Of a stretch of DNA of 64,000 nucleotides, positions 8,145-17,187 are shown piece after piece. The stretch comes from Flavobacteriaceae bacterium (GTDB lineage Bacteria > Bacteroidota > Bacteroidia > Flavobacteriales > Flavobacteriaceae): assembly GCA_013214065.1 (NCBI GenBank), contig JABSPK010000002.1, positions 248,001 through 312,000 on the forward strand. Reading direction: 5' to 3'. How positions within the stretch are numbered: the stretch's first letter is position 1; the number at the start of each line of letters is the position of its first letter. The notes beneath the pieces were generated by a model, which saw nothing but the letters and a program-made list of their open reading frames with translations, ran no database searches and was not told where the DNA came from. Position numbers and translations under genes: made by a program.

Positions 8145-10052
8145 ATGAGAACCCTGATCCTGGCGTTGACCGTCGTGATGTGCTATTTACAGATACATGG
8201 CCAAAGTACGGGCAGTATCGAGACCGTACCCTGTTTTTTGGAGGACTGTGGCTTTTTGGAAAACCAATCGAATGTGGAATTCGGTCGGCTAACGGTGCCA
8301 GAGGATTACGCCCTGCCCAATGGAAAACAGATCAAAATCGCCTATGCGATCATCAAAGCCATCGAACAACCCGTATCGAAAGACCCCATCATCGTTTTTC
8401 AAGGAGGTTGGGGCTCTCCATTACTGAAATACACACAAGGTTACGCCCAGAATTTTCCAGTAAAAAACCGCGATGTTATCTTATTCGACTATCGTGGTAG
8501 TGGGTATTCGGAACCCAAACTCTGCGATTGGCTTGGAGAGTCGATTTGGGGCGAACTGGCGAAAAACAGCTCCGATGCCACCTTTGATCAAAGTCAATTG
8601 GTGCTGTTCGGCCAATGCCTGGATTCCTTAACCGTAAAAAAAATCGACTTTAACCAGTACGGCAGCACTACCAAAACCAAGGATGCCGTGGTACTGGCTG
8701 AACAATTGGGTTATGGATCCTACAACCTTTTGGGGATTTCCTATGGGACCCGGGCCATCACCAGTTTCATCCGAAATGCCGAAAGTTCGTCTATCGAAGT
8801 CCGTTCTGCAATTCTCGATTCCAACCATCCCATGGGGAACGAAGTGGTCCAAATCGGGACCAATACGGAAAATTATGTACGGGTCTTGGATCTGGTTTTA
8901 AAGGACTGTTCCGACGATGCCGACTGCAAGGCTACTTATCCGGACCTTAAAAACCGCTTTGCTTCCTTTTTAAAGGGATTGGATTCCGATCCGTGGGAAA
9001 TCGAGTTGGGTGACGGAACGATCTTCGTTCCCAACAAGGAGGAAATCAATGCCATGCTTTTCCAAATGCTGTACCTGCGGAGCTATTATCGGAACATCCC
9101 CTTGATCCTGGAACAAATGATCCGGAGGAACGGGACGGCTTTCGCCTCGATGATCCAAAACATCAAACCTCGGGTGAAGGACAATTTCAATGGGTTGGGA
9201 TTGATCAATTTCGTCTACGATCATAAAGGCCATCGGGATTCGATACTGCAATTCGTCGAGAACACCAAGGGGCAATATTCCCCTTTCGAGAATATGGACC
9301 CCTACCTCGACTTTTTTCTTGACGATCAACGGATCGCTTTTGACAGTCTCGATAACCGACCCTTGGTTTCAAAAGTCCCCGCGCTTTTTATGGCCGGTGA
9401 ATATGATCCGACCACTCCTCCAAAATGGACCCAGTTGGTCGCCAAAGGATTTGAAAACCATAGCTATGTGGAATTCAAAAGGGAAGGTCATGGGGTTGCA
9501 CCGAGTCCGTGCGGTACCGCATTGCTTAAGTCGTTTTTTGATGCACCCGATCAAAAACCGGATACCTCTTGTGTAACAGCCTTAGGTGCCCACGACATTG
9601 AATTCGTTACGGCCTTCTACCAAAACCCGAAGATCTCAGATTTCGCCAGTGGCTTATTGCGTTTCGATAACATTCCCTTACTACTCACAGTGGTTTTCGT
9701 GTTATTGATCGCTTTGATCCGTAGTGTGATGGGGTTGAAAAAGTGGCTGGTCAAAAAAGACAACCGTACCGCTTTTGCTACCTTGGCTTCGATAGCCATT
9801 GTGGTATTCTTCGTGTTACTGTTTATTGCCATTAACCAGACCGCGACGAACAACCCGTTTCTATTGGCTTTCGGTCTTTCCGATTCCGCAAAAACCGCTT
9901 TTTACCTCGTTCCGCTTATCACTGGGTTCGGCATTTTGGCTATGATCCGGTTTTTCAAGAACGAAAAATCGATCATGAACGTGCTATCGTTCCTTTCGAT
10001 TGCCCTGTTCTTCGTGTTGGTGTTCAACTACGGACTATTCCCCAACTTTTGA
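8145..10052 (+). CDS. TAP-like alpha/beta hydrolase with C-terminal membrane domain
   Basis: The protein is 635 residues from the ATG at 8145, chosen because a signal peptide (MRTLILALTVVMCYLQIHGQ) starts there; an ATG 48 bp upstream would bury it. The catalytic triad is visible: nucleophile S199 in GISYG, acid D421 in AGEYDPTTPP, and H449 in REGHG. Together with the split insert this fits the S33/tripeptidyl-aminopeptidase-like family. Unusually, after the hydrolase (to about 520) there are about four hydrophobic helices, so the enzyme is anchored with its catalytic part in the periplasm. A peptidase or esterase role is likely; the substrate is unknown. It ends 6 bp from the convergent ASST gene. 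Confidence 0.8.
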   Translation: MRTLILALTVVMCYLQIHGQSTGSIETVPCFLEDCGFLENQSNVEFGRLTVPEDYALPNGKQIKIAYAIIKAIEQPVSKDPIIVFQGGWGSPLLKYTQGYAQNFPVKNRDVILFDYRGSGYSEPKLCDWLGESIWGELAKNSSDATFDQSQLVLFGQCLDSLTVKKIDFNQYGSTTKTKDAVVLAEQLGYGSYNLLGISYGTRAITSFIRNAESSSIEVRSAILDSNHPMGNEVVQIGTNTENYVRVLDLVLKDCSDDADCKATYPDLKNRFASFLKGLDSDPWEIELGDGTIFVPNKEEINAMLFQMLYLRSYYRNIPLILEQMIRRNGTAFASMIQNIKPRVKDNFNGLGLINFVYDHKGHRDSILQFVENTKGQYSPFENMDPYLDFFLDDQRIAFDSLDNRPLVSKVPALFMAGEYDPTTPPKWTQLVAKGFENHSYVEFKREGHGVAPSPCGTALLKSFFDAPDQKPDTSCVTALGAHDIEFVTAFYQNPKISDFASGLLRFDNIPLLLTVVFVLLIALIRSVMGLKKWLVKKDNRTAFATLASIAIVVFFVLLFIAINQTATNNPFLLAFGLSDSAKTAFYLVPLITGFGILAMIRFFKNEKSIMNVLSFLSIALFFVLVFNYGLFPNF

Positions 10053-10058
10053 AACCGT

Positions 10059-11630
10059 TTATTCGGGTACCGGGATGCGCTGTACATTATGGAAACTGAT
10101 ATTGAACACCGAGTTCGGAGGGAAAACAGTCGCCTCGAAAAGCACCGTTTTGGTGTTGTAATCGACCTCGATTACCTTACCCGCCGCAACACCCGAACTG
10201 ACCGCAGAGCCCGGAGTGAACAAGACGGCGTTCTTATCGGCCAAATAGCTTACTTTCGATACGATCCGTGCATAGGCGGCCTCTCCCCTTTCCTTGCCGT
10301 ATGACCACACTTGCTTGATGGTCTTGTTCACTTCATCGATTTCATATTCGACCGCCCTACTGTACGGGCCGGCATTGGTATAGTTGCGGTTATCCCCGTT
10401 GTCGAAGACCATCAAATTCCCGTTGGGCATCAAAATCGGAGAATGTTGGTACCACGACCATTCGAAGTCGGGGTGGTTCGTACTTCCGTCGAGTACCGAA
10501 ACATCGGTAATCGGCTCGTCGTTGGCATCCAAGGGGGTCAATAAAAATTGGGTGAGGTCGGTGCCGTTACCCGAGGTATTCCAATCGCGGTGCGGCGCCA
10601 AAATGTACCCCACCTCGTTCTGGGCATTGAGTTTAACGATGCCCTGGGTGCGTCCTGAAATGATGACGGCATCATCATCGGCACTATATTCAACGGCATT
10701 GGCATGAAACCAATCAATGTTCAAATCGGCCAAATCCGTAGGCCATGCACGTCGTGTATTGTCCAACGAGACATTTAGATCCCAGGAATTCGCGAACAAT
10801 CCCGAGCTTCGATCGATTTCGACCACAACATCCTCGACCGTGGTTTTACTAACGTCATTAATGGTCACCAAAAAGTTGCCGTCCGGCTTCTCAATGACAT
10901 GGTGGTGAAAACCGTTCCCACGAAGGCTCCAAAAATTGATGATCCTTCCCATCATATCGATCTCAAAGATGCTTTGCGAAGTACCATCACCGAATACCAG
11001 GTTGCCGTTTTGCATCAGGTTCATCCCATTGTCATAGAAGAGGCTGTTCAAGGTCGGATGCGTAATGAAATCAAGATACCACCTGATATCACCGAACTGA
11101 TCGAAAATAAAGGCGCGTTGGGGCCTGAAACTCAAACTGAATCCGAAGTAGTTCACGAAGTTGAACTCCAATTCCGAGGCGTTTGAAGGAGTATCAATGA
11201 CGATTTGGGGCATATCATCGATCAAGGCCGCCGTTTGTACGTTGACGGTCTGGGTCTCGACCAATGTCCCCGAGCCATCATAAAAACGAAGGACCAACTC
11301 ATTGTCATAGTCGGCATACAACCCGATGATGTCAAGCTCAAAACTGGTTGCCGTACCCGGAAACGAACGGGTCAAGGTCGAGGCGTTACCGCGTCTTCCG
11401 ACCACATCGACCTCGACCGACACCGAACTGGTCGTTTCAATTTGCAGGCTTGCCGTTAGGGGTGCGTAGCCCGTAGGGTTGAGTTCCACCTGGAGGGAAG
11501 ACACCACCTCGGAATCGACTTCGATATCGGGATCAGGGTTGGCATCGGGATTATCGGGTGAATTATCATCCGAACAAGCTTGTAAAAAAATGACCAAAAC
11601 CACCCAAAGGGTCGACCGCAACTGTTTCAT
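10059..11630 (-). CDS. Arylsulfotransferase (ASST)-like lipoprotein
   Basis: This 523-residue lipoprotein has a lipobox LQAC with Cys19, then an acidic Asp/Pro-rich linker (20-45), an Ig-like N-terminal domain (about 45-135) and a six-bladed propeller-like ASST domain. The catalytic set of bacterial arylsulfate sulfotransferases can be placed: His in GFHHHV (242-244), His309 in DWFHAN, Arg327 in ISGRTQG and His396 in WYQHSP. It should transfer sulfate between phenolic compounds in the periplasm or at the cell surface. E. coli-type ASST is soluble and has a DsbA/DsbB-like neighbour; none is found here. It is a single minus-strand gene. Confidence 0.83.
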   Translation of the reverse strand: MKQLRSTLWVVLVIFLQACSDDNSPDNPDANPDPDIEVDSEVVSSLQVELNPTGYAPLTASLQIETTSSVSVEVDVVGRRGNASTLTRSFPGTATSFELDIIGLYADYDNELVLRFYDGSGTLVETQTVNVQTAALIDDMPQIVIDTPSNASELEFNFVNYFGFSLSFRPQRAFIFDQFGDIRWYLDFITHPTLNSLFYDNGMNLMQNGNLVFGDGTSQSIFEIDMMGRIINFWSLRGNGFHHHVIEKPDGNFLVTINDVSKTTVEDVVVEIDRSSGLFANSWDLNVSLDNTRRAWPTDLADLNIDWFHANAVEYSADDDAVIISGRTQGIVKLNAQNEVGYILAPHRDWNTSGNGTDLTQFLLTPLDANDEPITDVSVLDGSTNHPDFEWSWYQHSPILMPNGNLMVFDNGDNRNYTNAGPYSRAVEYEIDEVNKTIKQVWSYGKERGEAAYARIVSKVSYLADKNAVLFTPGSAVSSGVAAGKVIEVDYNTKTVLFEATVFPPNSVFNISFHNVQRIPVPE

Positions 11631-11696
11631 AGCATCTATTTTGCCTTAAAATAGCATTAATTTGGCGAATCCCTTTTGATTTTAACACCAAGTGTT

Positions 11697-12779
11697 TCAA
11701 TCGGTCATTCGAAGGAACGAGATGCTGACGTTGCCGATTTCACCAAATCCGGAAGTATTCGAAAGGGCAACACTGGCCGCTTTGTGTTCGGGAGCGATGA
11801 ACAAAAAGGACGAACACCCTAATTGCCCACCACTATGACCGATGATAGGCCCGTAGTTGGGATTATCCCCATATAGGAACCAGCCCATGCCGTAGGCGTT
11901 CCCTTCTTTTTTCAAGCCACTATTGGTGACCATCAGTTCGAAACTCCCTTTACTGACCAAAGTATGGTCGATGACGGCCTTTGCGAAATTCAAAAGGTCA
12001 CGAACCGTTGACTGCACCCCCCCGGCCGGAATACGATCGCTAATGTTATGGTCGGTGATTTCCTTGATCTTACCCGGTTTCGACTGGTGGTAAATCAACG
12101 CTTTTTCGGCCGGGTTTTGCCCTTGGTGTTCTATGGAAGTATGGGTCATTCCGGAAGGTTCGAATATATGCTTCCGTAAATAATCAGCATAGGATAGACC
12201 GGACACCTTTTCAATGATGATCCCTAAGACGACATACCCATAGGAAGTGTAGAAAAAACCACTTCCGGGTTCGAACAAAAGCTCCCGCTCAACGAAAATC
12301 GCCAAGGCATCTTCAAGGGTCGGGTATTCGATTTGGTTCCGTACTTCCTTTTTCCCTTTGTATTGCGATATGCCGGAACTGTGTTGCAGCAATTGTTGTA
12401 TGGTAACCGTGGCCAATGGGGCTTCGCCAAATCCATCGACATAGGCGCTAGCCCGATCTTGCAACCGCAATTTACCGGCCTCAACCAATTGAAAGATCGC
12501 TATTGCGGTCATGGGCTTGGTGATCGATGCTGTTCGTGTTATGGTGTTTTCGGTAAAGGGAACCGCTTTGGCCGCATTCGAATAGCCACTTGAAGCGGTC
12601 ATTACGATGCTGTCGTTGTGCAGTACCCCCGCTGAAAGTCCGATGACCTTTTCGTCCTGAACGGCCTTTTCGACCAAAACCCTTAATTTTCCTTCAGTAG
12701 CCGTAGTTTGTCCTAATAAGGACCCCGTGGTAAAGATGCCGATAAGCACCCATAGTATTCGTTTTTTCGTGATGTTCAT
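11697..12779 (-). CDS. Serine hydrolase of the beta-lactamase/PBP4* family
   Basis: This 360-residue exported protein has a signal peptide (1-23, SLLGQ). The serine beta-lactamase fold motifs are SITK (S85, K88), Y177-T-S179 where most relatives have YxN, and HSGG (315-318). This group covers peptidases, esterases and class C-like enzymes acting on peptidoglycan or D-amino-acid peptides, so the substrate is open. Its ATG overlaps the stop of the upstream DUF1028-TPR gene by 4 bp (ATGA), a strong sign of translational coupling. Confidence 0.85.
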   Translation of the reverse strand: MNITKKRILWVLIGIFTTGSLLGQTTATEGKLRVLVEKAVQDEKVIGLSAGVLHNDSIVMTASSGYSNAAKAVPFTENTITRTASITKPMTAIAIFQLVEAGKLRLQDRASAYVDGFGEAPLATVTIQQLLQHSSGISQYKGKKEVRNQIEYPTLEDALAIFVERELLFEPGSGFFYTSYGYVVLGIIIEKVSGLSYADYLRKHIFEPSGMTHTSIEHQGQNPAEKALIYHQSKPGKIKEITDHNISDRIPAGGVQSTVRDLLNFAKAVIDHTLVSKGSFELMVTNSGLKKEGNAYGMGWFLYGDNPNYGPIIGHSGGQLGCSSFLFIAPEHKAASVALSNTSGFGEIGNVSISFLRMTD

Positions 12780-14014
12780 TTTGAATTGATTTTTTGTAAA
12801 AGTCGTTTGGCTTCACTATGCCCTTCATCAAGGGAGAGTGCCTTTTCAAGGAAGGCTACCGCCTTTTCATTTTCCTTTTCGTAATAATAGCTGCGGCCAA
12901 CGATAAAGTTCATGTTTGAGGTATCCATCGCGGGCTCCGACAGCAGCTGCTCTCCTTTGGCTATGATCTCGTTTTCGCGGCCGAACAAACTCAAAAACTG
13001 GAAAGCGGCTTCCCAATCTTTAGGGGTAAAGGTATCCGGTTTGATGAGGGTTCGTAGCGACGGGTGTTCCCTCAAGAGGTAAAATGAAGGAAGGTACTCC
13101 GTCCATGCAGGGTTCTCTTCCAATCCCCGTTGGATCCATGCCACGGCATTTTCGGGATGCCCCAGCGCCAGATGGGCCCGGGCCAAACGGGCGTACATTC
13201 CGTCCCAACCCTCCAATAGGATTTCGGCCTCGGCCAATTTTCGTTTGGCCCGTTCTTCATTTCCCGAACGCTGCGCGTAGAGTGCTTGGTTCACCCGGAT
13301 CCTTCCATAATGGTACCCCAACAGACGTTGCAGGTCTTGGATCGGCGTTTTCGCATTATCGATCCTCAGGTCGATCTGGTTGTGCCATTCGTGATGTCCC
13401 CCTTTGACCTGCAACGCGGCAGAGCGTTTTCCGGTCAATTGCCCCCCTGCTTCCTGCCCAGCCAACAGGGCGGTCATCAATCGTTGGGCCAGTGCTCCGG
13501 ACCCATTCGTAAAGGCATGGGCCATTCGTTCGAGAACCCGTGGCGCGAGTTGATTGCCCAAGACCACAAAACCAGGGCCCTCGATAAAGGATGCCATACC
13601 TTTCCAAAACCTTAACCCACTACCGGTAAAGGCATACGTATTTCCTTGTGCATCTAGGCCTGCAACCTGTCGCAGATGGGCTTGTGGATCTTTAGTGCGA
13701 TATGCCGATACCGCGGTCTCGATCTGGGCTCCTTGGGCCAACTGCTCAAACCCCATTTTGGCATAACGCGGTTCGGTTTCGGCAATGACCGCGAACGCCC
13801 CTAGACCCGGTTCGATATAAATCGTAGAACTCCCCACGTATATGTTGTTGGTAGCCACAGCGACCCCGTACTCCTCATGCTCGGCATCATAAGCGACGAT
13901 GGCAAAGGTGGTATTCAGGTCCTTATCATGGATCAAGCTCGGTAGATTCTGGGCAAACAATACGGGAACGCCCATCAATAGAAACAATTTCTCGGCTATG
14001 GTTCGAAATTTCAT
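12776..14014 (-). CDS. DUF1028 (Ntn-hydrolase-like) protein with C-terminal TPRs
   Basis: The start is placed at the ATG at 14014 (412 residues), because MKFRTIAEKLFLLMGVPVLF followed by AQ is a good signal peptide; an upstream ATG at 14050 would spoil it. Residues about 28-215 match DUF1028 (TFAIVAYDAEHEEYGVAVAT at the N-terminal beta strand, then GSGLRFWKG), a family related to Ntn hydrolases and often found beside peptidases. Residues about 260-410 are tetratricopeptide-like helices (AWIQRGLEENPAW, AVAFLEKALSLDEG). It is coupled to the serine hydrolase downstream, so the two probably act on the same substrate in the periplasm. The actual reaction is unknown. Confidence 0.78.
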   Translation of the reverse strand: MKFRTIAEKLFLLMGVPVLFAQNLPSLIHDKDLNTTFAIVAYDAEHEEYGVAVATNNIYVGSSTIYIEPGLGAFAVIAETEPRYAKMGFEQLAQGAQIETAVSAYRTKDPQAHLRQVAGLDAQGNTYAFTGSGLRFWKGMASFIEGPGFVVLGNQLAPRVLERMAHAFTNGSGALAQRLMTALLAGQEAGGQLTGKRSAALQVKGGHHEWHNQIDLRIDNAKTPIQDLQRLLGYHYGRIRVNQALYAQRSGNEERAKRKLAEAEILLEGWDGMYARLARAHLALGHPENAVAWIQRGLEENPAWTEYLPSFYLLREHPSLRTLIKPDTFTPKDWEAAFQFLSLFGRENEIIAKGEQLLSEPAMDTSNMNFIVGRSYYYEKENEKAVAFLEKALSLDEGHSEAKRLLQKINSK

Positions 14015-14125
14015 TTGGATCAGTTTTTCGCTTTTGATGAATAATCCCAAACTTAGAAACCGGATTCCAAAAACATCAGGTTTTTAGGGGCTTAGGGACG
14101 AAAGCAAGGGATTTGGGGATGAAAA

Positions 14126-14872
14126 TCAGAGGGAGTCCGTAAAACCTTCCTTGTATTTTTTTGAAACCGGTATTTCCAAATGATGGAACAACGCGGTCTT
14201 GGGATCCTTCCATTTGATGAAATGGTCCGGATTGACATAATGCGATCGATGCACCTGTACCAACCCCAAATCGGTTTCCATCAATTTGCTCAGGGGAACA
14301 CGAAGTAACTTCTTCCGCGGGGTAGTACCGACCAGAAAATGGACTTCGACATAATTTTGGGCGCTCGATATGCCAATGATCTGGTTCGGCATCAGCTTCA
14401 ACACATCGGCTTTATTCTCGCCTTTTAAAACGACCTGACCCTTTTTTGCCTGTAATTTGTTGAGGTATTTTCGACCGAAAACCAAGAACGGGGTCAAAAT
14501 CAAACTCGTAGGGACGAATTGTAGCAGCAAAAAATCAGCAAGCCCATATTCGCCGTTGATCCAATCCGAGATATAGTAAGGATAGACCATAATAGGCACC
14601 GAAAGCAAAATGACCAAAACGACGGCCACCTCCTTTCGAACATCCCACGATTTGCTGGCCCTATACCACCCTTGTTGGACCCCAAAGCCGATCATATAGC
14701 AAAAAAAGAACAGAAAGCCATAGGGCGGTAAAAGGATAAGACGAACCTTCAAACTTAGGTCTTCGGCATCGAAAGGGGCGATGAAGACCAAAAAAACCAC
14801 CAGCCATAACCCTAAAACAGCCGCGAGAAGCATATGGGCTTTAATGGATGTGTTCAAATCGATCTGTTTCAT
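14126..14872 (-). CDS. Membrane-bound LytTR family transcriptional regulator
   Basis: This 248-residue protein has four hydrophobic helices in the first 140 residues (about 15-33, 44-68, 81-102 and 112-135) and a LytTR DNA-binding domain from about 150 to the end (IIGISSAQNYVEVHF, LVQVHRSHYVNP). It has no receiver domain. Such proteins bind DNA while anchored in the inner membrane and probably sense a signal in or near the membrane. It lies 112 bp upstream of the DUF1028-serine hydrolase pair on the opposite side of its promoter region, so it could control that pair or itself. Confidence 0.82.
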   Translation of the reverse strand: MKQIDLNTSIKAHMLLAAVLGLWLVVFLVFIAPFDAEDLSLKVRLILLPPYGFLFFFCYMIGFGVQQGWYRASKSWDVRKEVAVVLVILLSVPIMVYPYYISDWINGEYGLADFLLLQFVPTSLILTPFLVFGRKYLNKLQAKKGQVVLKGENKADVLKLMPNQIIGISSAQNYVEVHFLVGTTPRKKLLRVPLSKLMETDLGLVQVHRSHYVNPDHFIKWKDPKTALFHHLEIPVSKKYKEGFTDSL

Positions 14873-14919
14873 AGGGGAGCTGACCTGGATTCTTAAAAAT
14901 ACATAGATTCTTTAATTTG

Positions 14920-14927
14920 TACATTTG
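14920..14927 (+). promoter_or_regulatory. -7 box TACATTTG next to the crtY start
   Basis: This exact TAnnTTTG match ends 4 bp before the ATG at 14932. If used, the transcript is nearly leaderless, and a TTG further upstream (14917) cannot be the start. No good -33 TTG is seen. Confidence 0.45.
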
Positions 14928-14931
14928 GGCA

Positions 14932-16074
14932 ATGCCCAAATTCGACTACATCATCATCGGCGCTGGGGCATCAGGTTTGATGCTGGCACACCGCATGGTA
15001 CAAGATGACCATTTCAGGGACCGTTCGATACTCTTGCTCGATAAATCCGATAAATCGATCAACGATAGAACTTGGTGTTTTTGGGAAAAAGGGGAAGGTC
15101 GATTCGACCATTTGATCCACAAGACCTGGCCCTTGATCCATTTCGCGGGGCGTCACTTGAACAAGACGACCGACATCGCCCCCTACCAGTACAAAATGAT
15201 CCGTGGCTTGGATTTCTATGAATACCATTTGGAGCAACTCAAGGGCTATCCGAACATTTCCTTTGAAATCGACGAAGTGGAATCCCTAGTCGAGACGGAG
15301 GATCGGGTCGAGGTCAAAGGAGCGATGGACACCTACGAAGGGCAGGCGGTATTCACCAGCATCTTAGATCGCAAGGTGATGTTCGCCCAAAAGCGCTTCC
15401 CTGTATTACAACAACATTTCATCGGTTGGTTCATCAAGACCGAAAAACCGATTTTTGATGTGAAGGCGGCACGCTTTATGGATTTTTCCATCCCCCAAAA
15501 AGGAAATACCCGGTTTATGTACGTGCTCCCTTTTTCAGAGACCCATGCCTTGATCGAGTATACTTTGTTTTCGGCCGATCTCTTGGAAACCCACGAATAC
15601 GAATCGGCGATTACCGACTATATCGAAACCCATTTCGGTCCGATTGCCTATGAGATCGTAGAAAAGGAGCGGGGCAACATCCCCATGACATGCTATGAAT
15701 TCGAAAAGCACAATAGCACGCGCATTGCGCATTTGGGAATCGCCGGAGGTTGGGCGAAACCGAGCACGGGGTACACCTTTCATCGCAGCATGTCGAGAGT
15801 CGACAAATTGGTCGCCTTTACCAAAACCGGAAAACCCTTCACCGCCTTTTCGAATAAAAACAAGTTCTGGTATTATGATCTGCTTTTGTTGGACGTGTTG
15901 TACCAAGACAACGCCTTGGGTCGCCAAGTGTTCGAAGCCATGTTCGAAAAAAGGAGTCCGCAATCCATTTTCAAGTTTTTGGATGATGAAACCAGTTTAC
16001 ATGAAGATTTTTTGATGATCAACTCCTGCCCGAAATGGCCCTTTACCAAAGCCTTGATCAAACGGTTGTTCTAA
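14932..16074 (+). CDS. crtY: Lycopene beta-cyclase
   Basis: This 380-residue flavoprotein has an N-terminal dinucleotide-binding motif (FDYIIIGAGASGLM, residues 3-17), the cyclase feature DRTWCFWEKGEG near residue 45, and the conserved stretches FMDFSIPQKG, FMYVLPFS and GIAGGWAKPSTGYTF. It converts lycopene to beta-carotene, a step toward flavobacterial carotenoids such as zeaxanthin. The ATG at 14932 is chosen over an upstream TTG because the -7 box lies between them. No other crt gene (crtB, crtI, crtZ) is visible in the window. Its 3' end overlaps the convergent polyprenyl synthase gene by 4 bp. Confidence 0.92.
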   Translation: MPKFDYIIIGAGASGLMLAHRMVQDDHFRDRSILLLDKSDKSINDRTWCFWEKGEGRFDHLIHKTWPLIHFAGRHLNKTTDIAPYQYKMIRGLDFYEYHLEQLKGYPNISFEIDEVESLVETEDRVEVKGAMDTYEGQAVFTSILDRKVMFAQKRFPVLQQHFIGWFIKTEKPIFDVKAARFMDFSIPQKGNTRFMYVLPFSETHALIEYTLFSADLLETHEYESAITDYIETHFGPIAYEIVEKERGNIPMTCYEFEKHNSTRIAHLGIAGGWAKPSTGYTFHRSMSRVDKLVAFTKTGKPFTAFSNKNKFWYYDLLLLDVLYQDNALGRQVFEAMFEKRSPQSIFKFLDDETSLHEDFLMINSCPKWPFTKALIKRLF

Positions 16075-17045
16075 ACCTTGCGGGTCATGAGCGAAGCGGC
16101 GAAACCGCGCAGCACATCTTTTGACGAATCGGGTATTGAAACTTCCTCCAACACCGCATAAGCGGCATCCGTATACGCTTGAATGGCCGATTGGGTCGCC
16201 GAAACCGATCCGCTGGTTTCAAAAAGGGATTTCGCGAATTCGATTTTCGCCTCGACCTTGGTCGGAGTGGTCGAAAAGAGACGCTCGAGCTCTTCCCGAT
16301 CCTCGGCCGTCGCCAATTCAACGGCCTTGAGATAGAGGTAGGTCTTTTTGTTCTCGATGATATCGCCCCCTACTTGTTTCCCGAAGGTTTCAGGGTTTCC
16401 GAAGGCATCGAGATAATCGTCTTGCAGCTGGAAGGCCACACCCAGATTGATTCCAAAACGGTAGATCAAGTCTTGATCTTTTTCGGCCGCCCCTGCGATC
16501 ATCGCCCCCATCTTCAAGGCAGCCGCGACCAATACCGCGGTTTTGTATTCGATCATTTTAAGGTATTCGGGTATGGTGACGTCGTTTCTGGTTTCGAAAT
16601 CGACATCGTATTGCTGTCCCTCACAGACTTCCATAGCCGTCTTGCTGAACAGGATCACTAAGGGTTTCAGTAATTCGGGAGGGTAATCTTCAAAATACCG
16701 GTAGGCCTGGATCAACATGGCGTCTCCCGAAAGGATGCCGGTATTGACGTCCCACTTTTCATGAACGGTCTGGTGGCCCCTACGTAAAGGGGCGTCATCC
16801 ATGATATCATCGTGGATTAATGAGAAGTTATGGAACACCTCGATTGCTGTAGCGGCCCCCAAGGCTTTATTGAAGTCACCTCCGAAAAGATCTGCGGCCA
16901 TTAGGGTCAGCACGGGGCGCAATCGCTTGCCGCCAAGATCCAAGATATATTGGATGGGCTCGTAAAGCCCCGCTGGTTCTTTAACCGTACTGTGCGCAGC
17001 AAGGTGGTCTAGAAAGGCAGCCCGGTAAGAATCAATGGATGGCAT
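16071..17045 (-). CDS. Polyprenyl (farnesyl/geranylgeranyl) diphosphate synthase
   Basis: This 324-residue protein has both aspartate-rich motifs of trans-isoprenyl diphosphate synthases: HDDIMDDAPLRRG (D79, D80, D83, D84) and QLQDDYLD (D209, D210, D213), plus GGKRLRP near residue 38 and FGKQVGGD after the second motif. It joins isopentenyl diphosphate to allylic diphosphates in the cytoplasm. The position opposite crtY suggests that the product (probably C20, possibly C15) feeds carotenoid or quinone synthesis. The chain length cannot be settled by eye. Confidence 0.9.
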   Translation of the reverse strand: MPSIDSYRAAFLDHLAAHSTVKEPAGLYEPIQYILDLGGKRLRPVLTLMAADLFGGDFNKALGAATAIEVFHNFSLIHDDIMDDAPLRRGHQTVHEKWDVNTGILSGDAMLIQAYRYFEDYPPELLKPLVILFSKTAMEVCEGQQYDVDFETRNDVTIPEYLKMIEYKTAVLVAAALKMGAMIAGAAEKDQDLIYRFGINLGVAFQLQDDYLDAFGNPETFGKQVGGDIIENKKTYLYLKAVELATAEDREELERLFSTTPTKVEAKIEFAKSLFETSGSVSATQSAIQAYTDAAYAVLEEVSIPDSSKDVLRGFAASLMTRKV

Positions 17046-17187
17046 GGGAACAAATTTGCCTAAAAATACACTCTATTTGATTAATCGATTTGGTAAAAAC
17101 CAAAAGCGATGAAAAAAAAATGCAAAAAAATGCAATAGCTTTAAAAGTCTTCGTCTTTAAGTATGAAGAAGGGTAAATCAAATCACC

